From JBAYIE01 sp041665785 (GTDB taxonomy: Bacteria; Bacteroidota; Bacteroidia; UKL13-3), in assembly GCA_041665785.1 (NCBI GenBank), contig JBAYIE010000005.1:1-64000 (forward strand): a stretch of 64,000 nt of DNA, given 5' to 3'. Both the position numbers and the translations under genes were made by a program. A model generated the notes under the pieces. That model ran no database searches, was not told where the DNA came from, and saw nothing but the letters and a program-made list of their open reading frames with translations. Shown here one piece after another: positions 15,756 through 24,736 of the stretch; position 1 is the first letter of the stretch; each line of letters begins with the position of its first letter.

Positions 15756-18167
15756 ATGAGATCCTTATTGATATTGTTTTCCCTTTTAGTAACGCTTACG
15801 GCATTTGGCCAGGCACGCCGGCATACCATCAGCGGTACTATTAAAGATGGGGCAAACGGCGAAGAACTTACCGGTGCAACGGTATATGTGAATCAGTTAA
15901 AAACCGGTGTAGCTACCAATGCCTATGGGTTTTATGCGCTCACCCTGCCTCCGGGTAAGTATGAATTGAATGTTAGCTATATCGGATATGTGACACAGGT
16001 TTTTACAGTGGATATATCGGAAGCAGATAAAAAACTAAATGTTGAGTTGAAGGAAGAAAAGCGCCTATTGAATGAAGCAGTAATCAGTGCCGACCGACCC
16101 GATGCAAAGAATGTAGAGCAGAACAAGATGAGCGTGATCAAGGTGGATATCCGTGAAGTAAAAAAAATCCCCTTGCTGTTAGGTGAAGTCGATATCATCA
16201 AAGCGATACAATTATTGCCCGGTGTTCAGGCTGCCGGTGATGGCAGTTCCAACATGATTGTGCGGGGAGGCAATATTGACCATAACCTGGTTTTGCTCGA
16301 TGAAGCAGTAGTATACAATCCTTCGCATGTGTTGGGTTTCTTTTCAACGTTTAACGGTGATGCGGTGAAAGATTTTGAAATTTACAAAGGTGGAATTCCT
16401 GCGCAATATGGTGGGCGACTGGCCTCGGTTTTAGACGTACGCATGAAGGATGGAAACCTCAAAGAATACAATGTAACCGGTGGTATAGGAATTCTCTCAT
16501 CCCGGTTAACTGTGGAAGGTCCGGTTGTGAAAGATAAATCTTCGTTTATGATCTCAGGCAGGAGAAGTTATTTCGATTTGTTTTTTCCTTTAGGCGGGGA
16601 TGCTTTGAGTGGAGCCGAGGCTTATTTCGGCGACTTGAATATCAAATTGAATTATACACTGAGCGATAAGGATCGTTTGTATTTCTCGTCTTACTTCGGT
16701 CGCGACCGACTTGGATTTGGTGGCATTGCCGGATTCGGTTGGGGGAATTTTACCACCACCGGACGATGGAACCATGTATTCAGCAACAAATTGTTTTTAA
16801 ATACCACGTTTGTTTACAGCCGCTACAGTTACGATTTCGATCTCAACATTGCCGAAAACCTGAACTTTACCCGTTCCAATTATATCAACGATTTGAACCT
16901 GAAAGTAGATGGCAGTTATTTCTGGAGTCCGAAGAGCAGTGTGAAATTCGGAATGAAGCAAACCTATTACACTTTCGAACCCGGAAAGGTTACCCCTATT
17001 ACATCCAAATCCATTATTGCCGAAACAAAGCTTCCGTTTAAGTATGCCTATGAACAGGATTATTATGCCAGTCATATCCTGAAGATGGGTTCCAGAACCA
17101 CTCTGGAGTATGGAGCACGCGTTTCCATATTCTCCAATATCGGTAGCGGTCGATCTATTAATTATGCTGGACCGGGTACACCAACCATTGTTCAAAACGG
17201 ATCAATCATTGAAAACGAAAGAGATCTGAACAATGAATTTACCAATTACAGTTCAGGCGAAATCTTCAATACGTATGTGGGATTTGAACCGCGTTTCAAT
17301 GCCACTTACCTGCTTAATTCAAACAATTCGGTTAAGGTTTCCTACAACCGCATGTTTCAATACATGCATTTGATTCAAAATATTTCTGCATCGGTGGGAC
17401 AGGAATTCTGGACTCCATCCGACCGCTATATCAAACCGCAGCAAAGCGATCAGGTTGCTCTCGGATATTTTAAAAACATCAAAGAAAATACCATCGAATT
17501 ATCGGCCGAAGGGTATTACAAATGGATGAAGAATACCGTCGAAATCATCCCAAATGCGCAGATTCAGGATTTGCAGGAAGAAGTGGAAGCCCTCGTGGTA
17601 GCAGGCGAAGGCAGAGCATACGGGATTGAATTTTTTGCACGCAAGCAACGCGGCAAGACTACAGGATGGCTGGGATATACTTTATCCAAATCACAACGCA
17701 GAGCCGATAATATTGATAATGGGGATTGGTACAATTTCCGTTTCGACCGCACACATTATTTAACCGCCGTGGTCTCGCATGAGTTTACAAAACGATTGAG
17801 TGTAGGTGGCAATTTTGTATTCGCAACCGGAGAAGCATTTACTATCGCGCAAAGCCGGACCCAGTTTTTTGGCGAATCCAACTTCCCCTCTATTTATTAT
17901 GGTGCACGCAATTCAGCCCGGTTCCCTACTTATTACCGCCTCGATTTATCGGTTACGCTCCTGCAAAAGAAAACAGAAGCAAAACCCATCTGGTTGTTTA
18001 AGAAAAGACGCTTCGAAGGAAGTTGGGTTTTCTCTTTGTACAATGCAACCGGTGCGAAAAATGCCTATTCCCTGCAATACATCAAAAACGACGATGGAGT
18101 GCCGGTTATCTATAAATGGTACCTCTTCACCTTTGTTCCTTCCGTTACTTACAATTTCAAATTTTAA
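15756..18167 (+). CDS. TonB-dependent receptor with carboxypeptidase-regulatory-like domain
   Basis: An 803-residue outer-membrane receptor. Signal peptide ends LTAFGQA; then a CarboxypepD_reg-like domain (HTISGTIKDGANGEELTGATVYV ... YGFYALTLPPGKYELNVSYIGY), a plug domain with PGVQAAGDGSSNMIVRGGN, and a 22-strand-type barrel ending in the aromatic YNFKF. ATG at 15756 is chosen over the TTG at 15741 because it starts directly at the signal peptide. It imports an unknown ligand with TonB energy. The next gene, 15 bases away, is its DUF4249 lipoprotein partner, the usual pair in Bacteroidetes. Confidence 0.93.
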   Translation: MRSLLILFSLLVTLTAFGQARRHTISGTIKDGANGEELTGATVYVNQLKTGVATNAYGFYALTLPPGKYELNVSYIGYVTQVFTVDISEADKKLNVELKEEKRLLNEAVISADRPDAKNVEQNKMSVIKVDIREVKKIPLLLGEVDIIKAIQLLPGVQAAGDGSSNMIVRGGNIDHNLVLLDEAVVYNPSHVLGFFSTFNGDAVKDFEIYKGGIPAQYGGRLASVLDVRMKDGNLKEYNVTGGIGILSSRLTVEGPVVKDKSSFMISGRRSYFDLFFPLGGDALSGAEAYFGDLNIKLNYTLSDKDRLYFSSYFGRDRLGFGGIAGFGWGNFTTTGRWNHVFSNKLFLNTTFVYSRYSYDFDLNIAENLNFTRSNYINDLNLKVDGSYFWSPKSSVKFGMKQTYYTFEPGKVTPITSKSIIAETKLPFKYAYEQDYYASHILKMGSRTTLEYGARVSIFSNIGSGRSINYAGPGTPTIVQNGSIIENERDLNNEFTNYSSGEIFNTYVGFEPRFNATYLLNSNNSVKVSYNRMFQYMHLIQNISASVGQEFWTPSDRYIKPQQSDQVALGYFKNIKENTIELSAEGYYKWMKNTVEIIPNAQIQDLQEEVEALVVAGEGRAYGIEFFARKQRGKTTGWLGYTLSKSQRRADNIDNGDWYNFRFDRTHYLTAVVSHEFTKRLSVGGNFVFATGEAFTIAQSRTQFFGESNFPSIYYGARNSARFPTYYRLDLSVTLLQKKTEAKPIWLFKKRRFEGSWVFSLYNATGAKNAYSLQYIKNDDGVPVIYKWYLFTFVPSVTYNFKF

Positions 18168-18182
18168 GCTGTCATATTCAGT

Positions 18183-18989
18183 ATGAGAAAATATAGCATT
18201 CCATTTTTATTCGTTTTAGCAGCAATTACTTTCACTTCGTGTAAGGAAGAAATTGAATTGGATATCCCAGGTGGTGAACCCAAATTGGTGGTAGAAGCAG
18301 AAATTACTACAGAGACCGACAGTTCATACGTGATGATTACAAAAACAGCTGATTACTATTCACTGGAACCGATTCCTAAAATTGCCGGTGCAACAGTAAT
18401 GGTGAATGGCATAGCTTTTAATTTTGTGGGCGAAGGTATCTACAAACCGGCATCGCCATATACCGGAGTGGCCGGACAAACATATGACCTGAATATTGTT
18501 TTGGATGGTAAAACATACACGTCAACTTCTCAGTTGGAAAAAATGTTCCGCATAGATTCGGTCTTTCAGGTATTTAAACCCAAATCGGGTTTTATCGATG
18601 CAGGTTGGTCAATTAATTATCTGGGATTTGATGATCGTCCGAAAATCAAATACACGTATTTCCGCCTGGGATATTTTGATACCATCGTACAACGGGATTC
18701 CTTTTCTCGGATGAAAATATTGTTCAACAGCGAACAAACTCCATTGGGAACTCAGTATGCCTTTGAGTTACCCTTCACACGCTTTCAGAAGGGAGAAGAG
18801 TGCGTCATGATTTTCCGTTCGGTCGATAAATTTATGAATGGTTTTATCTCGGCGTATATCGAGCAATCTTCAGGACCTCCGGGTCCGTTTCAGTCGCCTC
18901 CGGCTAATCTGCCTACCAATATAACCGGTGGAGCCATCGGGTATTTTGCCACGTATGATATCATTCGAAAACGATACACGGTGAAGTAG
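18183..18989 (+). CDS. DUF4249 family outer-membrane lipoprotein
   Basis: A 268-residue lipoprotein: signal peptide with lipobox TFTSC, then IELDIPGGEPKLVVEAEITTETDSSYVMITKTADYY, typical of DUF4249. DUF4249 proteins accompany TonB receptors, presumably as substrate-binding or lid partners comparable to SusD, though their function is not proven. The gene is 15 bases downstream of the receptor, on the same strand. Confidence 0.88.
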   Translation: MRKYSIPFLFVLAAITFTSCKEEIELDIPGGEPKLVVEAEITTETDSSYVMITKTADYYSLEPIPKIAGATVMVNGIAFNFVGEGIYKPASPYTGVAGQTYDLNIVLDGKTYTSTSQLEKMFRIDSVFQVFKPKSGFIDAGWSINYLGFDDRPKIKYTYFRLGYFDTIVQRDSFSRMKILFNSEQTPLGTQYAFELPFTRFQKGEECVMIFRSVDKFMNGFISAYIEQSSGPPGPFQSPPANLPTNITGGAIGYFATYDIIRKRYTVK

Positions 18990-19020
18990 TTTACTTTAAC
19001 AGTACGTTAATTTCTTTTTT

Positions 19021-19171
19021 GGGCGCGTCCCATGAAGTATGCGTAGTACATATTTTTCTAATTGAGAAGAATCTCACACGCTTAACTTCATGGGTCAGGC
19101 TCTACGTTACAATCTCTGAAGTATTCGGGTACGAATTACTTCAGAGGATTTTCACTGCGATCCTTCGCGCG
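19021..19171 (+). repeat. Dispersed structured intergenic element, copy A
   Basis: Copy A fills most of the 372-base gap after the DUF4249 gene. Outer stem GCGCG (19023-19027) pairs with CGCGC (19166-19170). Hairpin 1 has CCCATGAAGT (19029-19038) against ACTTCATGGG (19085-19094). A linker like GGTCAGGCTCTACG follows, then hairpin 2 with CTCTGAAGTA and TACTTCAGAG arms (about 19114-19146), and tail TTTTCACTGCGATCC. It is nearly identical to copy C in its first 90 bases and shares the architecture with copies B and D. A possible 91-residue frame across it is not credible. The rest of the gap shows nothing. Confidence 0.85.
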
Positions 19172-19361
19172 TACTGCTATATTCAGCTTTTTACTTTGAT
19201 TGGGATTTTCAATCGACTGAGAGTATCAAATTTTATCCTTGAAACAAAAGCTTTAGATGATCTTCAAATACCTGAAAATAAAAAGATGGAATAGGTATTT
19301 ACTTTTTAGTATAAAGTAAAGGTTAATTGGAAGATTGAACTCGCGAAATGAATAGGTAGAA

Positions 19362-19799
19362 TCAACTGGTATGATCTGAAACAATCACCCAGCGTTTATT
19401 TATTTTTTTAAAAATAAGTGTAAAGTAGCCGCCTGCATTTCCCTTCTCGACTGAACGGATTAAAGTCCATTTTCCGATAACCTGCGCCGTTGTTTTAGAG
19501 AACATTTCCAGCTTCAGAATTTCAAATTGCAGTTGGCCCATGGTAGCCTGATCTGGATATGATTTTATATAATTATCCAGCGTTTGCTGCCATCCAAGAG
19601 TGATTCCTTTTTTGCCGATGAACTGAAGCGAATCGTTTTTCCAGTAACCTTCCATAAAGGCTGGAAGATCTCCGGCGTTCCATGCCTTCTCCTGCATAAG
19701 CAACACCCGGCGGATCATCTGCGCATCAGTAAGTTTATGCGGTTGTGCCTGTACGGTACTTGCGCAAAGCAGAATAAAAAATGCTAACGTATTTTTCAT
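19362..19799 (-). CDS. Secreted DUF4440 (NTF2-like) protein
   Basis: A 145-residue exported protein. Signal peptide ends VQAQP; then an NTF2/SnoaL-like cone fold: IRRVLLMQEKAWNAGDLPAFMEGYWKNDSLQFIG, and the closing strands GGYFTLIFKKINKRWVIVSDHTS. This is the DUF4440 pattern; such proteins bind small hydrophobic ligands or act as enzymes of unknown specificity. It is the last gene of a three-gene operon, 1 base after the membrane protein gene. Confidence 0.88.
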   Translation of the reverse strand: MKNTLAFFILLCASTVQAQPHKLTDAQMIRRVLLMQEKAWNAGDLPAFMEGYWKNDSLQFIGKKGITLGWQQTLDNYIKSYPDQATMGQLQFEILKLEMFSKTTAQVIGKWTLIRSVEKGNAGGYFTLIFKKINKRWVIVSDHTS

Positions 19800-19800
19800 A

Positions 19801-20400
19801 TTAGAATATTAAAGGACCCAGCCATAAATACCAGATGATCCAGCCCATGGCGCAGGCAGCAAGTCCCCAGGTAAAAACCATTTTACGAAATGCAAGCGGC
19901 CAGTATTTGAATACGATGCGGTAAGCCCAGAAGGAAAACAGCAATGTTGTGGCATAATACAATACAGCATGAAATACTTTAAACACATAAAAATTCCCAA
20001 AAAATACTATCGGAATAGTTGACCAGCGTTCATGATCCAGATAATATAAAAATGGAATGTGATGAAATGCAATTGCATTGGTAATCTGAATCACCATACC
20101 TCTTATAAATGCATAAAAGAGCAGAGACCCTGCAATTCGGGTTGCATCAGATAATGCTTTTTTGCTGATCCAATATCCACTGGAAATAACTATAAAATTC
20201 AGGATAAGTAAAATTAAAGTTCTGGTTAGTACCATCCAGGATTCAGTTAAGCACCCTGCAATACCGGTTGGGGTTAAATGCCAGTCATGTAACCCCATAC
20301 CAGAATAAATGGCGACTGTAAATGCAGAAAACAACAGATTATGTGCCAACTCGATCAGGAGACAACATAGTGTAAAAACGATGATTGTTTTACGCGTCAT
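19801..20400 (-). CDS. Multi-spanning membrane protein, unknown
   Basis: A 199-residue protein with about five hydrophobic helices (about 5-30, 57-77, 92-113, 131-153 and 170-195). Between them lie short loops with His-containing segments such as NAIAFHHIPFLYYLDHERW. I do not recognise a family. Its start overlaps the stop of the DUF4143 ATPase gene (ATGA), and the DUF4440 gene follows immediately, so the three are probably co-transcribed. Confidence 0.75.
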   Translation of the reverse strand: MTRKTIIVFTLCCLLIELAHNLLFSAFTVAIYSGMGLHDWHLTPTGIAGCLTESWMVLTRTLILLILNFIVISSGYWISKKALSDATRIAGSLLFYAFIRGMVIQITNAIAFHHIPFLYYLDHERWSTIPIVFFGNFYVFKVFHAVLYYATTLLFSFWAYRIVFKYWPLAFRKMVFTWGLAACAMGWIIWYLWLGPLIF

Positions 20401-21536
20401 GCCGGTTCATTTATCCGGCAAAAAGGTACAAAGTTTTCGGGTGTTATTACGTCGGTATCAGCCTGAGGATAAAGATTGCTGAAGGCTCTGCTCACTTTGG
20501 CGTTTCCTTTTCCCCATTTCATCTCAAACGCGGAGAGTTGTTTTTTATCCATTTCAACATAATCCACTTCACTTTGGTTGTAGTTTCTCCAGAAGTAACT
20601 GTTGATTTTCGGATGCAGCCAGGCATTCATTTTTTTACGTTCGCTCACCATTAAATTTTCCCAAAGCGCCCCTGCATCGTTGCGTATGTTTAACGCATTG
20701 AAATTTCCGATTACCGCATTGCGTATGCCATTGTCCCAAAAGTAAATCTTGTTCATTTTACTGATTTCCTTGCGTGGATTATTGCTCATGGATGGGAGGC
20801 GAAAGATCACGAAGGATTTTTCCAGCAGATCGATATAGTTGTCTATCGTATCGGATTTTACGCCCAGCTGCCGGCCGAGTTCGTGCAGGGATACTTCGCT
20901 GCCCACCTGATAAGCGAGCAGTTGCAGGAGTTTGTTCAATAAGGTAGGCTTTCGGATATTGTTCCAGGCCAGCACATCTTTGTACAAATATTGATCCGAC
21001 AGGTTCAGCAACAAGGTATCCGCATCCTGCCGGTTATTGCAGATATCGGGGTAGGATCCATATACCAGATGAAAAGGCAATTGCTGCGCTATTTCAAACG
21101 GAGAGTTTTTAGGGTACAATTCTTTTAAGGCAAATGGAAACAAATGAAACAGGATCTGACGGCCGGTTAACGGTTCAAATACAGTTTCCGAAATATCCAG
21201 CGAAGAAGAACCGGTCGCAATAAATTGTACACCCTTGAATTGGTCGACGCAGAGCTTGAGCAGCAAACCTGCATTTTCGATCCGCTGTACTTCATCGATG
21301 ATTACTGTTTTGTAGGTACCAAATACCTGCCGCAAACTCACCAGATCATGCCGGCTCAGTGTTTCACGGGTAGTTGATTCATCGGCATTGAGCCAAAGCA
21401 CAGAGGATTGATTGGAAAAAAGGTGTTGAAGCAGCGTGGTTTTACCCACCTGTCGTGCTCCGGTCAAAAGGTTCACTTTGTTTTTGCGGAACCATTTCTT
21501 CATACCGGCCTCGGCCACACGATGTACCACTTGCAT
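20397..21536 (-). CDS. AAA-type ATPase with DUF4143 domain
   Basis: A 379-residue protein of the AAA+DUF4143 family common in Bacteroidetes. Walker A LLTGARQVGKTTLL is near residue 25, Walker B TVIIDEVQRI follows, then sensor-like FIATGSSSLDIS and, in the C-terminal third, the DUF4143 signature YFWDNGIRNAVIG ... GALWENLMVSE ... NQSEVDYVE ... AFEMKW, which resembles a PD-(D/E)XK-type nuclease core (acidic D and E-x-K residues kept). Cellular role unknown; related proteins are suspected in mobile or defence contexts. The frame is open to 21656, but that part runs through tandem repeats and the promoter, so MQVVHRVAEAG at 21536 is preferred. Confidence 0.88.
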   Translation of the reverse strand: MQVVHRVAEAGMKKWFRKNKVNLLTGARQVGKTTLLQHLFSNQSSVLWLNADESTTRETLSRHDLVSLRQVFGTYKTVIIDEVQRIENAGLLLKLCVDQFKGVQFIATGSSSLDISETVFEPLTGRQILFHLFPFALKELYPKNSPFEIAQQLPFHLVYGSYPDICNNRQDADTLLLNLSDQYLYKDVLAWNNIRKPTLLNKLLQLLAYQVGSEVSLHELGRQLGVKSDTIDNYIDLLEKSFVIFRLPSMSNNPRKEISKMNKIYFWDNGIRNAVIGNFNALNIRNDAGALWENLMVSERKKMNAWLHPKINSYFWRNYNQSEVDYVEMDKKQLSAFEMKWGKGNAKVSRAFSNLYPQADTDVITPENFVPFCRINEPA

Positions 21537-21540
21537 CGAA

Positions 21541-21548
21541 CAAAAGTA
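21541..21548 (-). promoter_or_regulatory. -7 box TACTTTTG before the ATPase gene
   Basis: Read on the minus strand, TACTTTTG fits TAnnTTTG and ends only 4 bases before the ATG at 21536. A transcript from it would have almost no leader, so the mRNA may be leaderless. The 32-bp tandem repeats begin directly upstream of the box. Confidence 0.5.
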
Positions 21549-21634
21549 CGAATATTTCCGATACACTGGAAAAATTAGTACAAATATTTCCGATACACTG
21601 GAAAAATTAATACAAATATTTCCGATAGAAAATG
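21546..21634 (-). repeat. 32-bp tandem repeats upstream of the DUF4143 ATPase
   Basis: Two 32-base units (21546-21577 and 21578-21609) differ at one base and are followed by a partial third unit to about 21630. Each contains ATATTTCCGATACACTGG and the run AAAAATTA; the third keeps ATATTTCCGATA and then diverges. Exact 32-base spacing (three helical turns) at a promoter suggests an array of operator sites for a regulator, though recent slippage could also produce it. Confidence 0.8.
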
Positions 21635-21648
21635 TAAGTGTTAGAAAA

Positions 21649-22983
21649 TCAATCAATTAGATCCCACAGATTTTTCATATAATCTGCTTCGTTGATTTTG
21701 GCTTCTGCATGATCGGCAATGATCCGCTCGAGCAGCACATCGTTTTTGCGTCCTTGTTGTTGCGCAAAGGCATAGGAACTGGTACTGAAAGTGACTAATT
21801 CGTATTGGGATTTAAACCTGTCGGGATACAGTTCGGCCAGATCGTGTTCAATATGTTTCTTGTGCAGGAAATGCTGATCTGCGGTTTTGTTGGCCATTTC
21901 GTCAAAGTTTTGAATGGCCATTTCCGAAATTGCATCGGCGTTGGGTTTGCGTTCCTGCTGATAGGCTGCAAAGATTTTGTTCCAGTCGTCGCCAAATTGT
22001 TCGATGCAATTGTCCATTACGAGTGCATCTTCAAAACTGCAATTCATACCTTGCCCGTAAAACGGTACTACCGCATGAGCTGCATCTCCCATCAATGCGA
22101 TCTTGTCGTTTTTTACCCACGGAAAGCAGCGCACCGTAACCAGGGATGAAGTGGGGTTGGTTGTAAAATCATGCATCAGGGTGGGCATCATCGGTACTGC
22201 ATCCGGAAATTGTTCGTCGAAAAATTGCTGAATGCTTTCAGTAGTCTGCAGATTTTGAAAACTGTATTTCCCTTCAAATGGAACAAACAGCGTACAGGTA
22301 AAATCACCGGAGGGATTCGGCAGTGCAATCATCATAAATTCGCCGCGCGGCCAGATATGCAATGCGTTCTTTTCCATCCGGAAGGTGTTGTTATCACCAG
22401 CCGGAATGGCGAGTTCCTTGTACCCTACATGCAGATACTGTTGCGAATAATTGAAGCGGTCGGTAAACTGCATGCTGCCTCGTGTGGCGGCAAATGCACC
22501 GTCGGTACCGATAATGCGATCCGACTGAACGATGCGGTGCGAACCGTCTTCGAGTTCAAAGGTCGCCGTAGCTTCATCGATGTTTACATGGGTACAACGG
22601 GTATTGAAATGCAGGGTGATATTTTTAAAATCGTCGGCCAGCTCCAGCAAACGGATATTCAGTCGTCCGCGCGAAACCGAATTGATGGCTTGTCCTTCTT
22701 TGCCATAAGGCTGATAGGTCAATTCACCGGTTTTGGAGTGCATCATTCTGCCGTACATGGGAATGGCATCGTTCAGGATTTCCTGGTCGAGTCCAACCTT
22801 TTCGAGGGCTTGCAAACCGCGGGTAGAAAGGGCGAGGTTGATGGATTTTCCGGCGGAGATTTTGTTCTTGCGCATATCGGGCCGACGTTCGAACAATTCG
22901 ATTTCAAAACCGCGTTTAGCCAGATATATGGCCATTAAACTACCCGATAATCCTCCTCCGATGATGGAAATTTTTTGCGACAT
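21649..22983 (-). CDS. kmo: Kynurenine 3-monooxygenase
   Basis: A 444-residue FAD monooxygenase hydroxylating L-kynurenine to 3-hydroxykynurenine with NADPH and oxygen. Seen: N-terminal Rossmann motif IIGGGLSGSLMAIYLAKRG; KISAGKSINLALSTRGLQAL; the flavoprotein DG segment RIIGTDGAFAATRGSM; the FAD-binding GDAAHAVVPFYGQGMNCSFEDALV near residue 300; and YGRMMHSKTGELTYQPYGKEG typical of KMO. The C-terminal membrane anchor of eukaryotic KMO is absent, as in bacterial enzymes. With kynU downstream in metabolism, it points to tryptophan breakdown or de novo NAD synthesis. kynA and haaO are not in the window. Confidence 0.95.
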   Translation of the reverse strand: MSQKISIIGGGLSGSLMAIYLAKRGFEIELFERRPDMRKNKISAGKSINLALSTRGLQALEKVGLDQEILNDAIPMYGRMMHSKTGELTYQPYGKEGQAINSVSRGRLNIRLLELADDFKNITLHFNTRCTHVNIDEATATFELEDGSHRIVQSDRIIGTDGAFAATRGSMQFTDRFNYSQQYLHVGYKELAIPAGDNNTFRMEKNALHIWPRGEFMMIALPNPSGDFTCTLFVPFEGKYSFQNLQTTESIQQFFDEQFPDAVPMMPTLMHDFTTNPTSSLVTVRCFPWVKNDKIALMGDAAHAVVPFYGQGMNCSFEDALVMDNCIEQFGDDWNKIFAAYQQERKPNADAISEMAIQNFDEMANKTADQHFLHKKHIEHDLAELYPDRFKSQYELVTFSTSSYAFAQQQGRKNDVLLERIIADHAEAKINEADYMKNLWDLID

Positions 22984-23105
22984 GTTAATTGTTATTTTAT
23001 GCTTTAGTTTATAAATGTTGTACTATAAAGTTCCATATCTATTTATTTTTCACTCAGAATTAACCTTTTTTATAATTGGTACTACTTGTTGAATTGTCAT
23101 TTACG

Positions 23106-23232
23106 TTAAGGGGCTTGTCTGCCCCTTAAACCCCGACTACCTTTTTTTCTTAGTCAAAAAAAGGTAGGAAAAAAGACAAGCCAAAACAAAGCTCCTTCCG
23201 CACAGTCCAACGCTTACCCCCGCTGTTTTGGC
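23106..23232. repeat. Three-hairpin structured block between kmo and kynU
   Basis: Three perfect stems lie in one 127-base block of the 380-base gap. TTAAGGGGC (23106-23114) pairs with GCCCCTTAA (23121-23129). CTACCTTTTTTT (23137-23148) pairs with AAAAAAAGGTAG (23156-23167). GCCAAAACA (23180-23188) pairs with TGTTTTGGC (23224-23232). Sequence inside the third stem, such as AAGCTCCTTCCGCACAGTCC, looks like a Bacteroidetes-type intergenic repeat, but no second copy is in this window. It could terminate kynU or fold as RNA. The rest of the gap shows nothing. Confidence 0.7.
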
Positions 23233-23363
23233 GACCCGCCCGCCCAAACCAGTAATTATTTTGGTAACAGTTAGATTCTTAAAATTAAATGCACATTAAG
23301 TTAATGTTTTATTCAATTGGAAGACCGAATATACCTGAATGATTGCTTATCGGGAAATCGGGT

Positions 23364-24626
23364 TTACTGATTAAAATAAGATTTCAATACTTCTCCGATG
23401 CGATACACGTCTTCAAACGTATTGTATAACGGAACCGGGCTCATGCGGATTACATCCGGTTCGCGCCAGTCGGGCAGGATCTGGTTGGCTTCGAGATAAT
23501 CGAAAACTTTCTTTCCGTCTTTTTTTACGATGATGGAAAGTTGACACCCTCTTTCATCCGGATTGGATGGGGTAATGAGGGTCAGGTGTGCTGAAAAAGA
23601 CCGGAGTATAAATTCGAGATAGGCTGTCAGTTGCAAGCTCTTATTGCGCAGGGCTGGAATTCCGGCTTCTTCAAACAATTCCAGCGAAGCTTTGTGAATG
23701 GCCATCGGAAAAATTTGTGCATTGCTCAATTGCCAACCAGCAGCGCCTTTCATGGGTTTGAATCCTTTTTTCATTTGAAAACGGGTTTCTTCGTCGTGGC
23801 CCCACCAACCGGCGAAACGTGGCAGTTCTGAATTTTCACCGTGACGTTCATGCACGAATACTCCGCTGGTTCCACCCGGACCACTGTTCAGGTATTTATA
23901 CGAACACCAAACCGCAAAATCAACATCCCACTCGTGCAGTTGTAAAGGCAGGTTACCGGCAGCATGCGCCAGATCGAAACCGGCGATGGCACCAACATCG
24001 TGTGCAGCGCGGCTAATGGTTTTCATATCGAATGCCTGACCGGTATAATAATTTACACCACCCATCATCACGATTGCCAGGTTGTCTTTGTGTTCGTAAA
24101 TCCGCGTTAAGATATCTTCGGTACGCAAGGTGTATTCTCCATCGCGCGGCTTGAGTTCGATGATGGCATCCTCCGGATCGAAGCCGTGAAAGCGCGCCTG
24201 GGTTTCCATGGCGTATTGATCGGATGGGAAGGCCGAAACTTCCATCATGATTTTATAACGCGTTGTAGTAGGACGGTAAAAACTTACCATCATGAGGTGC
24301 AGGTTGGCGGTGAGGTTATTCATCACTACTACTTCACCGGGGTTTGCTCCAACTACATGTGCCGCATTTTCAGCTAAAAAATGATGGTAATATTTCCAGG
24401 GATTTTTTCCCTGAAAATGACCATCGACACCCAGTTCGGCCCAATCTTTCAGTTCTTGTTCAATGGCAGCACGGGCACGTTTGGGTTGCAAACCCAGAGA
24501 GTTCCCGCACAGGTAAACAAGGTCTTTTCCATCTTTCTGTGGAATATAAAATTCGTGGCGAAACCGTGCCAGCGGATCGTTCTGGTCGGCTTGCCGGGCA
24601 AAAGAGAGACTGTTTTCAAACTGCAT
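23364..24626 (-). CDS. kynU: Kynureninase
   Basis: A 420-residue PLP-dependent fold-type I hydrolase converting kynurenine to anthranilate, or 3-hydroxykynurenine to 3-hydroxyanthranilate, plus alanine. Features: DGKDLVYLCGNSLGLQPKRAR; VVMNNLTANLHLMMVSFYRP; GFDLAHAAGNLPLQLHEWDVDFAVWCSYKYLNSGPGG with the Schiff-base lysine in SYKYLN; and FAGWWGHDEETRF. The frame opens at 24662, but a one-mismatch promoter box (24651-24658) lies inside it, so the start MQFENSLSFARQ at 24626 is chosen. Both enzymes' genes are on the minus strand, but the 380-base hairpin region between them argues against tight co-transcription. Confidence 0.95.
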   Translation of the reverse strand: MQFENSLSFARQADQNDPLARFRHEFYIPQKDGKDLVYLCGNSLGLQPKRARAAIEQELKDWAELGVDGHFQGKNPWKYYHHFLAENAAHVVGANPGEVVVMNNLTANLHLMMVSFYRPTTTRYKIMMEVSAFPSDQYAMETQARFHGFDPEDAIIELKPRDGEYTLRTEDILTRIYEHKDNLAIVMMGGVNYYTGQAFDMKTISRAAHDVGAIAGFDLAHAAGNLPLQLHEWDVDFAVWCSYKYLNSGPGGTSGVFVHERHGENSELPRFAGWWGHDEETRFQMKKGFKPMKGAAGWQLSNAQIFPMAIHKASLELFEEAGIPALRNKSLQLTAYLEFILRSFSAHLTLITPSNPDERGCQLSIIVKKDGKKVFDYLEANQILPDWREPDVIRMSPVPLYNTFEDVYRIGEVLKSYFNQ

Positions 24627-24650
24627 TCGGGGAGGGATTAATTCAGAAGG

Positions 24651-24658
24651 CAATGTTA
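24651..24658 (-). promoter_or_regulatory. Candidate -7 box TAACATTG for kynU
   Basis: On the minus strand this reads TAACATTG, one mismatch from TAnnTTTG, 24 bases before the kynU ATG at 24626. It supports the shorter start. Confidence 0.4.
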
Positions 24659-24736
24659 ACAAGAAATGTGCAAAAAAGGAGTCCGTTTTGGAATGAGTTT
24701 TTTACGGATGATTATTTATCAATGGATTTTTAAAAA

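Noticed and set aside
19019..19294. 91-residue open frame inside copy A of the intergenic element
   Set aside because: It runs through paired arms of a repeated structure, has no homology pattern and lacks a credible start; the repeats explain the sequence.
21546..21634. CRISPR-like array before the ATPase gene
   Set aside because: Units are directly adjacent with no spacers, so this is a simple tandem repeat.
22171..22938. 255-residue plus-strand open frame opposite kmo
   Set aside because: Antisense shadow of kmo, with no signature of its own.
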